NCBI RefSeq assembly: GCF_029894125.1
Contig: NZ_JARXYZ010000018.1
Coordinates: 62,001-126,000, forward strand
Direction of reading: 5' to 3'
Length of the DNA stretch: 64,000 nucleotides
Source: Kitasatospora sp. MAA19
Lineage (GTDB): Bacteria > Actinomycetota > Actinomycetes > Streptomycetales > Streptomycetaceae
Part shown: positions 6,462 through 14,907 of the stretch, in pieces
Layout: every line of letters starts with the position of its first letter
Position numbering within the stretch: the stretch's first letter is position 1
Translations under genes and position numbers: made by a program
The notes under the pieces: model-generated
The model's input: only the letters and a program-made list of their open reading frames with translations
Told to the model about the DNA's origin: nothing
Databases searched by the model: none

Positions 6462-8268
6462 AGCCCGCTGGGCGGTTGTCGGCCTGCCCCGTGGAAGGCG
6501 CGGCGGGCCGGCCGCACGTGGGCTCGGTCCGGCTCCTCGTCCGGGTGTCCGGATCCGGTGGGGCATCCCGGTAGGGGTTCTTCGGCTGGGGGATGACCGT
6601 CAGGCCGGTGGCGTCGAGCGCGGGCACCCGTGTTCCGGCGGCGGGCCGCCACACGCCGGTCACCGTGACCCAGGTGTTCGCCTGTGGGGTGCCGACGCCG
6701 TGGATCTCCACGTCCACCACCCGGGCGTCGGCGGCACAGCAACTGACGATGACCCGGCTGAGCTGCCACATTCCGCCGGGCTTGGGCGTGACGAATCCTT
6801 CGAGCCGGACGGTGCGGCCCTTGAGGGACTCCTTGTCGTCCCAGACGGCGCGGGTGGTGAAGTCGGTCAGCGAGAGGGCGAGGGTGCCCTGCGGGGGAAG
6901 CGGGGGGAAGTCGGCCCGCCTGGCGATCGCGCCGGACCCGTCGCGGGCGACGGTGTAGGAGCCGAGCGCCGGAGGGGCCGCGACGAGCAGCAGCACTGCG
7001 GGTACCGTCAGCAGCCAGGCGGTCCTCAGGCCCGAGCCGGCGTGCGCGTGTCCGTGTCCGTGGTCGTGGGGGTGGCCGTGGTCGTCGTCCTTGTCGTGTC
7101 CTGGGTGTCCGGTGTCGGCCTCGGCGGCGGTGCCGCGCAGACGGAGGAGGGCGTCGGCCACGCCCAGCAGGACGAGGACGGCGCCGCAGATGACGAGGAA
7201 CGGCCGGAGCCCTTCCTTGACGTACCGGGCGATCAGCTTGAGGTCGACCATCGGCCCGACCACCATGAAGGCGAGCCGGGCGGTGGAGGAGAACCCGGCG
7301 AGCGAGGCCGCCACGAACGCGTCCGCCTCGGAGCAGATCGAGAGGATCACCGCCAGTCCGCCGAGCAGTGCCACCGACAGCCACGGGGAGCCCGCGAACG
7401 CGTGGAGGACCGAGGGCGGCATCGCGACGTTGAAGGTCGCCGCGGCCGCCGCGCCGAGGACCAGGAACCCGCCGGCGTGCAGGAAGTCGTGCTGCAGTCC
7501 GTGCCGGAAGGCGTCCACACGGTTGCCGCCTCCTTCGTGGTCCGCGGTGGCGGGTGGCAGTCGCAGCCACTCGGGGCGGCCCGCCCGGATCCACAGTCAG
7601 CCCATCATCATCGACGTGGCGAGGGAGGCGAGCAGCCGCGCGAGCACCATCTCCGGCCGGCCCGGGAAGGCGATCGAGGTCGCGACCAGCACGACCGGGT
7701 TGACGGCGGGTGCCGACAGCAGGAATGCCAGTGCTGCCGCGGGCGCCACGCCGCGCCGCATCAGACTGGCGGCGACCGGTACGGAGGCACACTCGCATCC
7801 CGGCAGGATCGCCCCCGCCACGCCCGCGACCGGCACGGCGAGCGCGGGGTTGCCCGGCAGCAGCCGGGAGAGGACCCGGGCCGGGACGAAGGCGCCGATC
7901 GCAGCCGACACCACCGTTCCGAGCAGCAGGAACGGCATCCCCTGGAGTGCCACGGCGACCAGCACGGTGCGCCAGGCCTGGAAGGCGGGGGCGTCGAGGC
8001 GGTCGAGGAGGTCGGGCACCACCACGAGTGCCGCCATGCCGATGATCGGGAGGCAGAAGCCGGCCACGACCAGGCCGACCACGATGCGCGCCAGCAGGCC
8101 CAGCCATCGGCCAGGGCCTGTCCGTTCGGGTTCATGGTCGTACCCGGGTGAGGCGGCGGCCGGCCGCTCGGCGGTGGTGGTCTCTTCGGTCACGGCTCTC
8201 GGGCTCCGGGGGCCAGTTGCTGCTCGGCGGGGGTGGGGCGGAAGCGTACCGGAGGTGGCTGGTGGCAT
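6379..8268 (-). pseudogene. YraQ-type permease fused in frame to TIGR03943 protein, interrupted by an in-frame TGA
   Basis: The first part (8268 to 7597) is the N-terminal half of a DUF318/YraQ permease: helices around GRWLGLLARIVVGLVVAGFC, then PGCECASVPVAASLMRRGVA and LLSAPAVNPVVL. It stops at TGA directly after TSMMMG. The same frame continues without a shift (LWIRAGRPEWLRL, then DAFRHGLQHDFLHAGGFLVL, SICSEADAFVAAS) to the permease core MVVGPMVDLKLIA. It runs straight into RYVKEGLRPFLVICGAVLVL, which is near the N-terminus of TIGR03943/YcgQ, a gene normally separate and downstream. A His/Asp-rich linker (DDDHGHPHDHGHGHAH) and the TIGR03943 beta domain with VSCCAADAR follow. The C-terminus overruns the family end and reads into antisense of rpmF. 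Original role inferred: Zur-regulated metal uptake or distribution. Start may instead be the GTG at 8193. Confidence 0.8.
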
Positions 8269-8309
8269 GGCTCGCTCTTTGTCTGGCCGCGTACGGAGTC
8301 AAAGTTCGG

Positions 8310-8325
8310 TAATGATTTTCATCTC
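8310..8325. promoter_or_regulatory. Zur-type operator, copy nearer the permease gene
   Basis: TAATGATTTTCATCTC matches the Zur box core (ATGATTTTCAT) closely and stands out as AT-rich. It lies about 40 bp upstream of the broken permease gene, within the divergent promoter region shared with the zinc importer operon. Confidence 0.75.
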
Positions 8326-8343
8326 AACGCCGATCGGTCTTGA

Positions 8344-8361
8344 TGTTGAAAATCATTTCCG
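8344..8361. promoter_or_regulatory. Zur-type operator, copy nearer the zinc importer
   Basis: TGTTGAAAATCATTTCCG contains TGAAAATCATTTCC, the inverse orientation of the site at 8310. The two cores are about 35 bp apart, so each probably serves one of the divergent transcripts, or both could be occupied together. Confidence 0.75.
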
Positions 8362-8433
8362 ACTAGCGTTTCTCCTGTCCAGCAGAGCCGGGCCCTTCGC
8401 GGGGTCCGCAGGTTGTTGAGGAGTACCCACGCC

Positions 8434-9408
8434 ATGCGCGCCGTCCAGCCCCGCCCCGTCCGCAGACCCTCCGTCCGGCTCGTCCTGAGCGCGGCCGCCG
8501 TCGCCGCGCTCGCGGCCACCAGCGCCTGCTCCACCTCCTCGACCGCGAAGACCAGCAGCTCGGACACCTCGGCGGGCGGCGGGAGCAGCAAGGTCATCCA
8601 GGTAGTGGCGGCGGAGAACTTCTGGGGCAGCATCGCCACCCAGCTCGGCGGTGACCACGTCAAGGTGACCAGCATCATCACCAACCCGGACACCGACCCG
8701 CACTCCTACGAGCCCACCGCTGCCGACGGCCGTACCGTGGCGGGCGCCGACTACGTGGTCACCAACGGGATCGGCTACGACGCCTGGTCGGACAAGCTGC
8801 TGGCCGCCAACCCGGCGAGCAGCCGCACCGCGCTCAAGGTTGGCGACCTGCTGGGCAAGAAGGAGGGCGACAATCCGCACCAGTGGTACTCGGCGGAGAG
8901 TGTGAACAAGGTGATCGACCAGATCACCGCCGACTACAAGAAGATAGACCCGGCCGACGCGGCCTACTTCGACCAGCAGAAGACGACGTTCACCACGAAG
9001 ACGCTGGCCCAGTACAACCAGCTGGAAGCCGACATCAAGGCGAAGTACGCGGGCACCCCGATCGGCGCCTCCGAGTCGATCGTCACGCCGCTCTCCGAGA
9101 GCCTGGGGCTGAAGATGCTCACCCCGGAGACCTTCCTGGACGCGATGAGCGAGGGCACCGACCCGAGCGCGGCCGACAAGGCGACCATCGACCAGCAGAT
9201 CAGCGGCAAGCAGATCAAGGTCTACGTCTACAACTCCCAGAACTCCACCCCTGACGTGGCCGCGCAGGTCGACGCGGCCGAGAAGCAGGGCATCCCGGTC
9301 GCGACCGTGACCGAGACCCTCGTCCCCGCGAACGCCACCTTCCAGGACTGGCAGACCCAGCAGCTGCAGGGCATCGCGGACGCGCTGAAGGCGGCGACGG
9401 GCAAGTGA
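8434..9408 (+). CDS. znuA: Zinc ABC transporter substrate-binding lipoprotein
   Basis: The 324-residue protein has a lipoprotein signal (basic N-terminus, hydrophobic core, lipobox ATSAC with C32) and a cluster 9 metal-binding fold. Likely zinc ligands are H90 in DPHSYEP, H149 in NPHQWYS, E214 in ASESIV and an acidic residue near the C-terminus (TETLVP). It lacks the His-rich loop found in many Gram-negative ZnuA proteins. The ATG at 8434 is chosen because GAGGAG lies about 10 bases upstream; a TTG at 8413 is possible but less likely. It leads a four-gene overlapping operon behind twin Zur-type sites and would capture extracellular zinc. Confidence 0.92.
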   Translation: MRAVQPRPVRRPSVRLVLSAAAVAALAATSACSTSSTAKTSSSDTSAGGGSSKVIQVVAAENFWGSIATQLGGDHVKVTSIITNPDTDPHSYEPTAADGRTVAGADYVVTNGIGYDAWSDKLLAANPASSRTALKVGDLLGKKEGDNPHQWYSAESVNKVIDQITADYKKIDPADAAYFDQQKTTFTTKTLAQYNQLEADIKAKYAGTPIGASESIVTPLSESLGLKMLTPETFLDAMSEGTDPSAADKATIDQQISGKQIKVYVYNSQNSTPDVAAQVDAAEKQGIPVATVTETLVPANATFQDWQTQQLQGIADALKAATGK

Positions 9409-10331
9409 GCATCCACCCGACCGAGAAGGTCCGATCGGACGCGGGCCACGTGGCCCCGGTCCCCGAGTCGTCACCGGTCGCAGGGCCGGTGCTGTCGCTG
9501 CGCGGGGCGGCCGTGCGGGTGGGCGGGCGGACCCTGTGGTCGGGTGTTGATCTGACCGTTGGGGCAGGGGAGTTCACCGCTGTCCTCGGCCCCAACGGGG
9601 TCGGTAAGTCGACCCTGGTGAAGGTGCTGCTCGGGGTCCTGCCGGCGGCGGCCGGGGAGGTGCGGGTGCTCGGCGGGGCGCCGGGCGCGCACAACGGGGC
9701 CGTGGGGTATCTGCCGCAGCGGCGCAGCTTCGACGCGAGTGTGCGCATCCGCGGGGTCGATGTGGTGCGGCTGGGTCTGGACGGGGATCGGTGGGGGATC
9801 CCCGTCCCGGGCCTGGGCCGCGCGAAGCGGCGGGCGGCCCGTGAACGGGTCGCGGAGGTGGTCGAGTTGGTGGGCGCGTCCGGGTACGCGCACCGGCCGA
9901 TCGGCCAGTGCTCGGGTGGTGAGCAGCAGCGCCTGTTGATCGCCCAAGCGCTGATACGGCGTCCGCAGGTCCTGTTGCTGGACGAGCCCCTGGACAGTCT
10001 CGACCTGCCCAACCAGAGCGCGATCACCGCGCTGCTGGGCCGGATCTGTCACCAGGAGGGAGTGTCGGTGGTGATGGTCGCCCACGACGTGAACCCGATA
10101 CTCCACCACCTCGACCGGGTGGTCTACATCGCCGAGGGCGGCGCCCTTGCCGGGACACCGGCCGAGGTGATCACCTCCGAGACGCTGACCCGCCTGTACC
10201 GCACGCCCGTCGAGGTGCTGCGCACCAGCGGCGGTCGGCTGGTCGTGGTCGGCCAGCCCGAGGCTCCCGCGCTGCACAGCGACCGGCACGCCGACCACGG
10301 GACGGGAGGCGGCCATGCAGCTGGCCTCTGA
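9405..10331 (+). CDS. znuC: Zinc ABC transporter ATP-binding protein
   Basis: The 308-residue ATPase shows Walker A GPNGVGKST, the Q-loop region YLPQRRSF, signature CSGGEQQR and Walker B LLLDEPLDSL, with the switch His in MVAHDVN. The tail is His-containing (HSDRHADHG). The GTG start overlaps the znuA stop (GTGA). It would drive zinc import through the two permeases that follow. Confidence 0.93.
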   Translation: MSIHPTEKVRSDAGHVAPVPESSPVAGPVLSLRGAAVRVGGRTLWSGVDLTVGAGEFTAVLGPNGVGKSTLVKVLLGVLPAAAGEVRVLGGAPGAHNGAVGYLPQRRSFDASVRIRGVDVVRLGLDGDRWGIPVPGLGRAKRRAARERVAEVVELVGASGYAHRPIGQCSGGEQQRLLIAQALIRRPQVLLLDEPLDSLDLPNQSAITALLGRICHQEGVSVVMVAHDVNPILHHLDRVVYIAEGGALAGTPAEVITSETLTRLYRTPVEVLRTSGGRLVVVGQPEAPALHSDRHADHGTGGGHAAGL

Positions 10332-11229
10332 CGCCGCGTCGCCGGTTTTCTCCTGGAACCTGCTGAACGACTTCCAGGACATGTGGTCCTACCTGTCCAT
10401 GGTGAACGCCTTCCGGGCCGGGCTGGTCGTGGCGGTGGTCTGCGCGGTCGTGGGCTGGTTCATGGTGCTGCGCCGGCAGACCTTCGCCGGGCACACCCTG
10501 TCGGTGGCCGCCTTCCCCGGCGCCTCCCTGGCCACCCTGGCCGGGTTCAGCCTCTCACTGGGGTACTTCGGCTTCTGCGTGGCCGCCGCGCTGGTCATCG
10601 CGGGGCTCGGGCGCAAGGGCCGGGAGAGCGGCGCGGAGGAGTCGGCCGTCACGGGGACGGTTCAGGCGTTCGCGCTGGCCTGCGGCTACTTGTTCATCAG
10701 CCTGTACAAGGGCCTGCTGGAGGGGCCGACGGCGCTGCTGTTCGGTGACTTCCTGGGCATCACCACCGGCCAGGTGGTGATCCTGGCGATCGTCGGCGCG
10801 GCGGTGCTCGCCGTCCTGGCGGTGATCGGACGGCCCCTGCTGTTCGCCTCCGTGGACCCGCAGGTGGCAGCCGGGCGCGGGGTCCCGGTGCGGCTGCTGT
10901 CCACGCTGTTCCTGGTGCTGCTGGGGGCGGCGACCGCCGAGGCGAGCCAGATCACCGGCACGCTGCTGGTGTTCGCGCTGATGGTGATACCGGCTGCCAC
11001 AGCCCAACAGCTCACCGCCCGGCCCGCCCTGAGTCTGGCGCTGTCGGTCCTGCTCGGTCTGGCCGCCTGCTGGGCCGGCCTGATCGCGGCCTACTACCAG
11101 CCCTACCCGCTCGGCTTCTTCGTGACCGCCTTCGCCTTCACCGGCTACGTCCTGGCCCACCTGCTGCGCCTGGGACGGGAGTTGCTCGACCGGGCGCGGG
11201 TACCTGTTCCGATCGGAGGTGCGGCATGA
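10315..11229 (+). CDS. znuB: Zinc ABC transporter permease, first subunit
   Basis: A 304-residue ABC-3 family permease with about seven to eight membrane helices. Family marks include VLRRQTFAGHTLSVAAFPGA near residue 52 and the C-terminal region TLLVFALMVIPAATAQ. It overlaps the 3' end of the ATPase gene by 17 bp and ends overlapping the next permease (ATGA). A heterodimeric permease pair (here with the next gene) is a recurrent layout in actinobacterial zinc importers. Confidence 0.9.
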   Translation: MQLASDAASPVFSWNLLNDFQDMWSYLSMVNAFRAGLVVAVVCAVVGWFMVLRRQTFAGHTLSVAAFPGASLATLAGFSLSLGYFGFCVAAALVIAGLGRKGRESGAEESAVTGTVQAFALACGYLFISLYKGLLEGPTALLFGDFLGITTGQVVILAIVGAAVLAVLAVIGRPLLFASVDPQVAAGRGVPVRLLSTLFLVLLGAATAEASQITGTLLVFALMVIPAATAQQLTARPALSLALSVLLGLAACWAGLIAAYYQPYPLGFFVTAFAFTGYVLAHLLRLGRELLDRARVPVPIGGAA

Positions 11230-12221
11230 CCGCCGTCCTGTCCCAGCCGTTCTTCCAGCACGCCCTGCTGGCCGGGACGTTCATCGCGCTGGCGTCCGGT
11301 CTTGTCGGCTACTTCCTGGTGCTGCGCGCGCAGATCTTCACGGGTGACGCGCTCAGCCACGTCGCCTTCACCGGGGCGATGGCGGCCCTGGCCGGCGGGT
11401 ACGACCTGCGGCTCGGCCTGTTCGCGGCGACCATCGGCGTCGGCCTGCTGCTCGGTGGACTCGGCTGCCGGGGACGGCCGGACGACGTGGTCATCGGCAG
11501 CGTCTTCGCCTGGATCCTCGGGCTCGGCGCATTCTTCCTCACCATCTACACCACCTCCCGCAGCGCCGCCCGGGGCGGCGCGGGCACCAGCGTGCTCTTC
11601 GGCTCCATCTTCGGGCTGAGCAGCGGCCAGACCACGCTCGCGGTGCTGATCGCGGCCGGAATCTGCGTCGCGGTGCTGCTGATCGCCCGACCGCTGCTGT
11701 TCGCCACCCTGGACGAGGCCGTGGCCGCCGCACGCGGCGTCCCGACCCGGGTGCTCGGCTTCGCCTTCCTGGCCCTGGTCGGCGCCTGCGCCGGAGAGGC
11801 GACCCAGGCGGTCGGCTCGCTGCTGCTGCTCGGCCTGCTCGCGGCCCCGGCGGGGGCGGCGATCCGGCTCACCGACCGGCCGTTCCGCGCCCTCGCGCTG
11901 TCCGCCGCCCTCGCCGTCGCGGAGATGTGGGGCGGCCTGCTGCTCAGCGCCGAGGCGCCCGAACTGCCCCCGAGCTTCGCCATCATGGCCACCGCGAGCG
12001 CCGTCTACGCCGCCACCTTTCTCGTCCGCCCGGGCGCTCACCGGTCTGCTGTGCGCGAGGACATCGCCCTGGTGCCCGTCATCGACATCGATCCTTGCGA
12101 GGTCGTGCTCGTCACGCGCGCTGACGACCCCAACCCGCTGCTCGGATCGCTGGAAGACGTCGCACGTACATTGCTCGGCACAGCCTCCCGACAGGAGAAC
12201 GACGAACTGCCGGTCAACTGA
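11226..12221 (+). CDS. znuB: Zinc ABC transporter permease, second subunit
   Basis: A 331-residue ABC-3 permease paralogous to the previous gene: LASGLVGYFLVLRAQIFTGD and the C-terminal core GSLLLLGLLAAPAGAAIRLT. About eight helices are visible, followed by a ~65-residue hydrophilic tail (EDIALVPVIDIDPCEVVLVT) not typical of the family and of unknown purpose. It is the last gene of the Zur-controlled importer operon. Confidence 0.9.
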   Translation: MTAVLSQPFFQHALLAGTFIALASGLVGYFLVLRAQIFTGDALSHVAFTGAMAALAGGYDLRLGLFAATIGVGLLLGGLGCRGRPDDVVIGSVFAWILGLGAFFLTIYTTSRSAARGGAGTSVLFGSIFGLSSGQTTLAVLIAAGICVAVLLIARPLLFATLDEAVAAARGVPTRVLGFAFLALVGACAGEATQAVGSLLLLGLLAAPAGAAIRLTDRPFRALALSAALAVAEMWGGLLLSAEAPELPPSFAIMATASAVYAATFLVRPGAHRSAVREDIALVPVIDIDPCEVVLVTRADDPNPLLGSLEDVARTLLGTASRQENDELPVN

Positions 12222-12309
12222 ACCCATTGCCTCTGCGAGGTGTTTCAGATGGCTGTCGCCGCGCTGCACAGTCAGCGGGGCTGTCGACCGCTCCCGGTCG
12301 GGGTGGGGC

Positions 12310-12800
12310 CGACTCCACCGATTTCCGACTCGGTCCGTCAGCCGTACATCGCCACGCGGTACGGACGCAAGGGCGCCATCGAGAGGACGGGAATTGCGGC
12401 TTACCGGCGGAGTCGAGCGTGTTCCACCTCCGTAGATTCACCGCGACGGACACCTGCCGGTTGCCGTCGGCACGGATCACGGTGAGCGTGCCACCGCCCC
12501 AGACGGCGCCACCGTGACCCGGGAAGACGCTCTGGCCAGCGCCCCCTCGGGTGCGGGCCAAAGAGCCGTAGTCGAGGATTTCCCTCCTGGGAGAGGAACG
12601 AGACGGTGGGGTGCATCGGCCCGGCGGGAACGCGGTGTGCCAGAGCCTGCCGCGCTCGATGACGTGTCGGGTGACGTACCGGTCGGCCGTCGTGCCGGCC
12701 ACCTCTGCCAGGAACTGGGCGAGGAGAAGGTGGTTGATGGGCGGGGACGGCCTCCCGCCCACTGATGGTCCAGGCAGGCCAGTCCAATCTCGTTGAACCC
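12310..12800 (-). pseudogene. Decayed C-terminal part of a serine hydrolase (class C beta-lactamase/DD-peptidase fold)
   Basis: In one minus-strand frame the segment GQSVFPGHGGAVWGGGTLTV followed by RADGNRQVSVAVNLRRWN resembles the C-terminal region of streptomycete serine hydrolases, where a GHGG/GHSG motif is followed by a beta strand ending in VAVN. Just downstream, after GKPQF, the expected end (a PIDxALA-type motif) is visible only in a neighbouring frame, so a frameshift is likely. The SxxK and YxN motifs of the N-terminal half are not found. The rest of this ~785-bp gap holds no convincing gene. Confidence 0.4.
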
Positions 12801-12951
12801 GTGGATGCGCGTGACTGTCAGTGACGGTCCGCATTCGTGGAGGCACCGCCGCGTTCCTCGGCCGCGCATTCGGTCGCTGGGCCGTGGCGTAGGGGCTGAC
12901 AGCACCTCGGCGGCGTCACCGGTGTCAGGCGCGTGGCGGCTCCCTCGGGAA

Positions 12952-12976
12952 CGCTGTCGCGGGAGAGCCGACAGCG
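12952..12976 (+). repeat. Inverted repeat upstream of the SpoIIE-type phosphatase gene
   Basis: CGCTGTCG and CGACAGCG form an eight-bp perfect stem with a nine-nt loop, ending 30 bp before the start codon. It could be an operator or a 5' leader hairpin. Confidence 0.4.
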
Positions 12977-13006
12977 ATTGACCCTGGAGAGAGGGAGAGC
13001 TCGACT

Positions 13007-14113
13007 ATGGAGGGCAGTCCGGTGTCTGCTGTCTTGAACGGGGGAGCATGGCGTCCGCCACCGTTCCTGCCCAGGTGGTCGCGCAGGCTCGCTTTCGCCG
13101 GCTACGCATTGGTCACGATGGCTGTGCTGGCCGATGTCGTGACGGGGCCCGATGTCACGTTCTCCCCGATCCTGGCCGCTGTGCCGGTGGTGGCGGGCGC
13201 GGGTACTCGCCGGGCCACGGTCCCACTGGCGGCCGGGATGGTCGCCAGTGTCATCGTTGCCGGTCTGGCACTTTACGACAGCGAAGTTCCTCTGGTCGTC
13301 CACGTGACCGCTGCGGCCACGGTGATCGTGATCACCTTCTTCAGCTGCGCCAATGTCATCGTGGTGGCGACCCAGGAGCGGGAGCTGGCCAGGGTGCGCA
13401 CGGTCGCCGAGGCGGCGCAGCGGGCGCTGCTGCGCCTGGTGCCCCGGCGGGTGGGGCCGTTGGTGGTCGCGGTGCGTTATGTGGCGGCGGAGGCGGAGGC
13501 GCGGATCGGTGGGGATCTGTACGAGGTGATGCGTACTCCGTACGGGGTGCGGCTGTTGCTGGGTGACGTGTGCGGCAAGGGTCTGGGCGCGGTGGAGACC
13601 GCTGCCGACGTGCTCGGGGTGTTCCGTGAGGCTGCCCGGGCCGAGCCGGATCTGGCGGAGGTCGCCAGGCGGCTGGACTCGGCGCTCGCCCGTCGGCCGG
13701 CGATCGAGGAGTTCGTCACGGCGGTGCTGGTCGGTGTCCCCGATGGGCCGGGACCGGCGGTCGTGGTCAACTGCGGGCACCCGCCGCCGTTGCTGTGCCA
13801 CGCCGGTGAGGTCAGCGCGGTGGAGCCGCCCGTTGACGCACCGCCGCTGGCCCTGCTCGATCTGGTCGGCGGGACCTATCACGCCCGGTCGCTCATCTTC
13901 GAACGTGGCGACCTCCTGTTGCTCTACACGGATGGCGTGGCCGAGGCCCGGGACGCGGCCGGCCGGTTCTATCCGCTCGCCCAGCGCCTGGCGGCGATGC
14001 CGCACGGGGATCCGGACTCCCTGCTGGACGATCTCCTCGTGGACGTGCGGGCCTACGTCGGTTGTGGCCTGACCGACGATGCGGCCCTGCTCGCCGTCCG
14101 CCGAGAGCGGTGA
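13007..14113 (+). CDS. Membrane-anchored SpoIIE-type PP2C phosphatase
   Basis: The 368-residue protein has an N-terminal part with about three hydrophobic segments (LAFAGYALVTMAVLADVVTG, the 60-80 region, and VTAAATVIVITFFSCANVIV). A cytoplasmic SpoIIE/RsbU-type phosphatase domain then spans roughly residues 140-365. Conserved acidic metal ligands appear in ARIGGDLYEV, LLGDVCGKGL and LLYTDGVAEA, and GLTDDAALL closes the domain. No GAF, PAS or kinase domain is present. Such proteins remove phosphate from anti-anti-sigma factors in streptomycetes; no sigma, anti-sigma or STAS gene is adjacent, so its partner is unknown. The ATG has GGAGAGAGGGAGAG upstream. Confidence 0.9.
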   Translation: MEGSPVSAVLNGGAWRPPPFLPRWSRRLAFAGYALVTMAVLADVVTGPDVTFSPILAAVPVVAGAGTRRATVPLAAGMVASVIVAGLALYDSEVPLVVHVTAAATVIVITFFSCANVIVVATQERELARVRTVAEAAQRALLRLVPRRVGPLVVAVRYVAAEAEARIGGDLYEVMRTPYGVRLLLGDVCGKGLGAVETAADVLGVFREAARAEPDLAEVARRLDSALARRPAIEEFVTAVLVGVPDGPGPAVVVNCGHPPPLLCHAGEVSAVEPPVDAPPLALLDLVGGTYHARSLIFERGDLLLLYTDGVAEARDAAGRFYPLAQRLAAMPHGDPDSLLDDLLVDVRAYVGCGLTDDAALLAVRRER

Positions 14114-14144
14114 ACCCGTCCTGGGAAGAGGCCGGAGCAACGGT

Positions 14145-14335
14145 AGCGGCCACCGGCAGAGTGGCGAAGATGCCCGGAGGAGGGAAGGGGGTGGTGGAAT
14201 AGCACGATATACAGGTCGGGCCGGGGCGCGCGCAGGAGGCCCGGGACCAGCCAGAGGCTGTAGTCATGCAGCCAGACGGTCGCACCGGGAGCACGCCGCG
14301 CACGCGCCTGATGAGCTTCCCCTCTCTCGGACTGG
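14145..14335 (-). pseudogene. Fragment of a GT20 (trehalose-6-phosphate synthase-like) gene with a frameshift
   Basis: Read on the minus strand, GATVWLHDYSLWLVPGLLRA then PRPDLYIVLFHH match the acceptor-side region of OtsA-type glycosyltransferases (compare VWVHDYQLxLVP...IGFFLHIPFP). One base appears missing after FHH: the continuation PFPPPGIFATLP is in the next frame. Similarity stops on both sides within about 100 codons in total, so only a relic remains. The neighbouring stretch up to 14465 shows no other gene. Confidence 0.6.
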
Positions 14336-14465
14336 GTGATCCCAGGTCCAAGATTCGCCGGGCGGCCGAGCGCGCCGGCAGAGCGTGCGAGGCGGGGCGC
14401 GAAGCACGGAAGTGCTGGCCGGAGACGACACGCTCAAGACGACACGCAGCCTTGAAGATCACACT

Positions 14466-14693
14466 TCACGGCGCGTGGGTAGGCCAGGTTGATCCGTCCG
14501 CAGCGACCAGGGTGGCCAGCGTGGCCGGGATGGGCGGCGACCAGTGACACAGAACCCAGTACAGCAGGGCCTGGGCCACCGTGGAGGCGGCGCCGATCAC
14601 GACGAACCAGAACACTTCCCTGGTCAGCGCGGTGCGGCCGGGCCGGGTGGAGGCGCTGCGCCGTGGGACGCGCCATGTGCTGAGGCGTCGCAC
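14466..14693 (-). pseudogene. N-terminal fragment of a GtrA-family membrane protein
   Basis: The frame contains TREVFWFVVIGAASTVAQAL then LYWVLCHWSPPIPATLATLV, which is the first and second helix of GtrA proteins (flippase-like, usually ~130 residues with four helices). After TLVA the sequence departs from the family and stops at once, so the second half is lost. The 5' boundary is uncertain; a GTG at 14693 is possible. Between here and 14907 I see nothing else. Confidence 0.6.
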
Positions 14694-14907
14694 TCCACCA
14701 TCATGAGGCCACCGTGCGGGGACCCGTCGAGCCGTGCGGAGCGCCGGTTCGACCGTTCGGCTGGCGACGGACACCCGCATGCACGCAAGACGCGGACAGT
14801 CGACCCGATCCGTGCCAGTTTGTAGCTGACGACTTGACCAGCACCGCCGACGCGTGGGTTTCGGCCCACTCCGCTGCGAGGCAGCCTGGGCACGAAGGAA
14901 GTGGCCG

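Noticed and set aside
7597..7605. TGA in the permease gene as a selenocysteine codon
   Set aside because: Relatives have Trp at this position, no selenocysteine machinery or SECIS-like hairpin is evident; a nonsense change is simpler.
12477..12905. 142-codon minus-strand frame upstream of the SpoIIE gene as an intact gene
   Set aside because: No domain in this frame; a neighbouring frame holds serine hydrolase-like residues, so the area is a relic.
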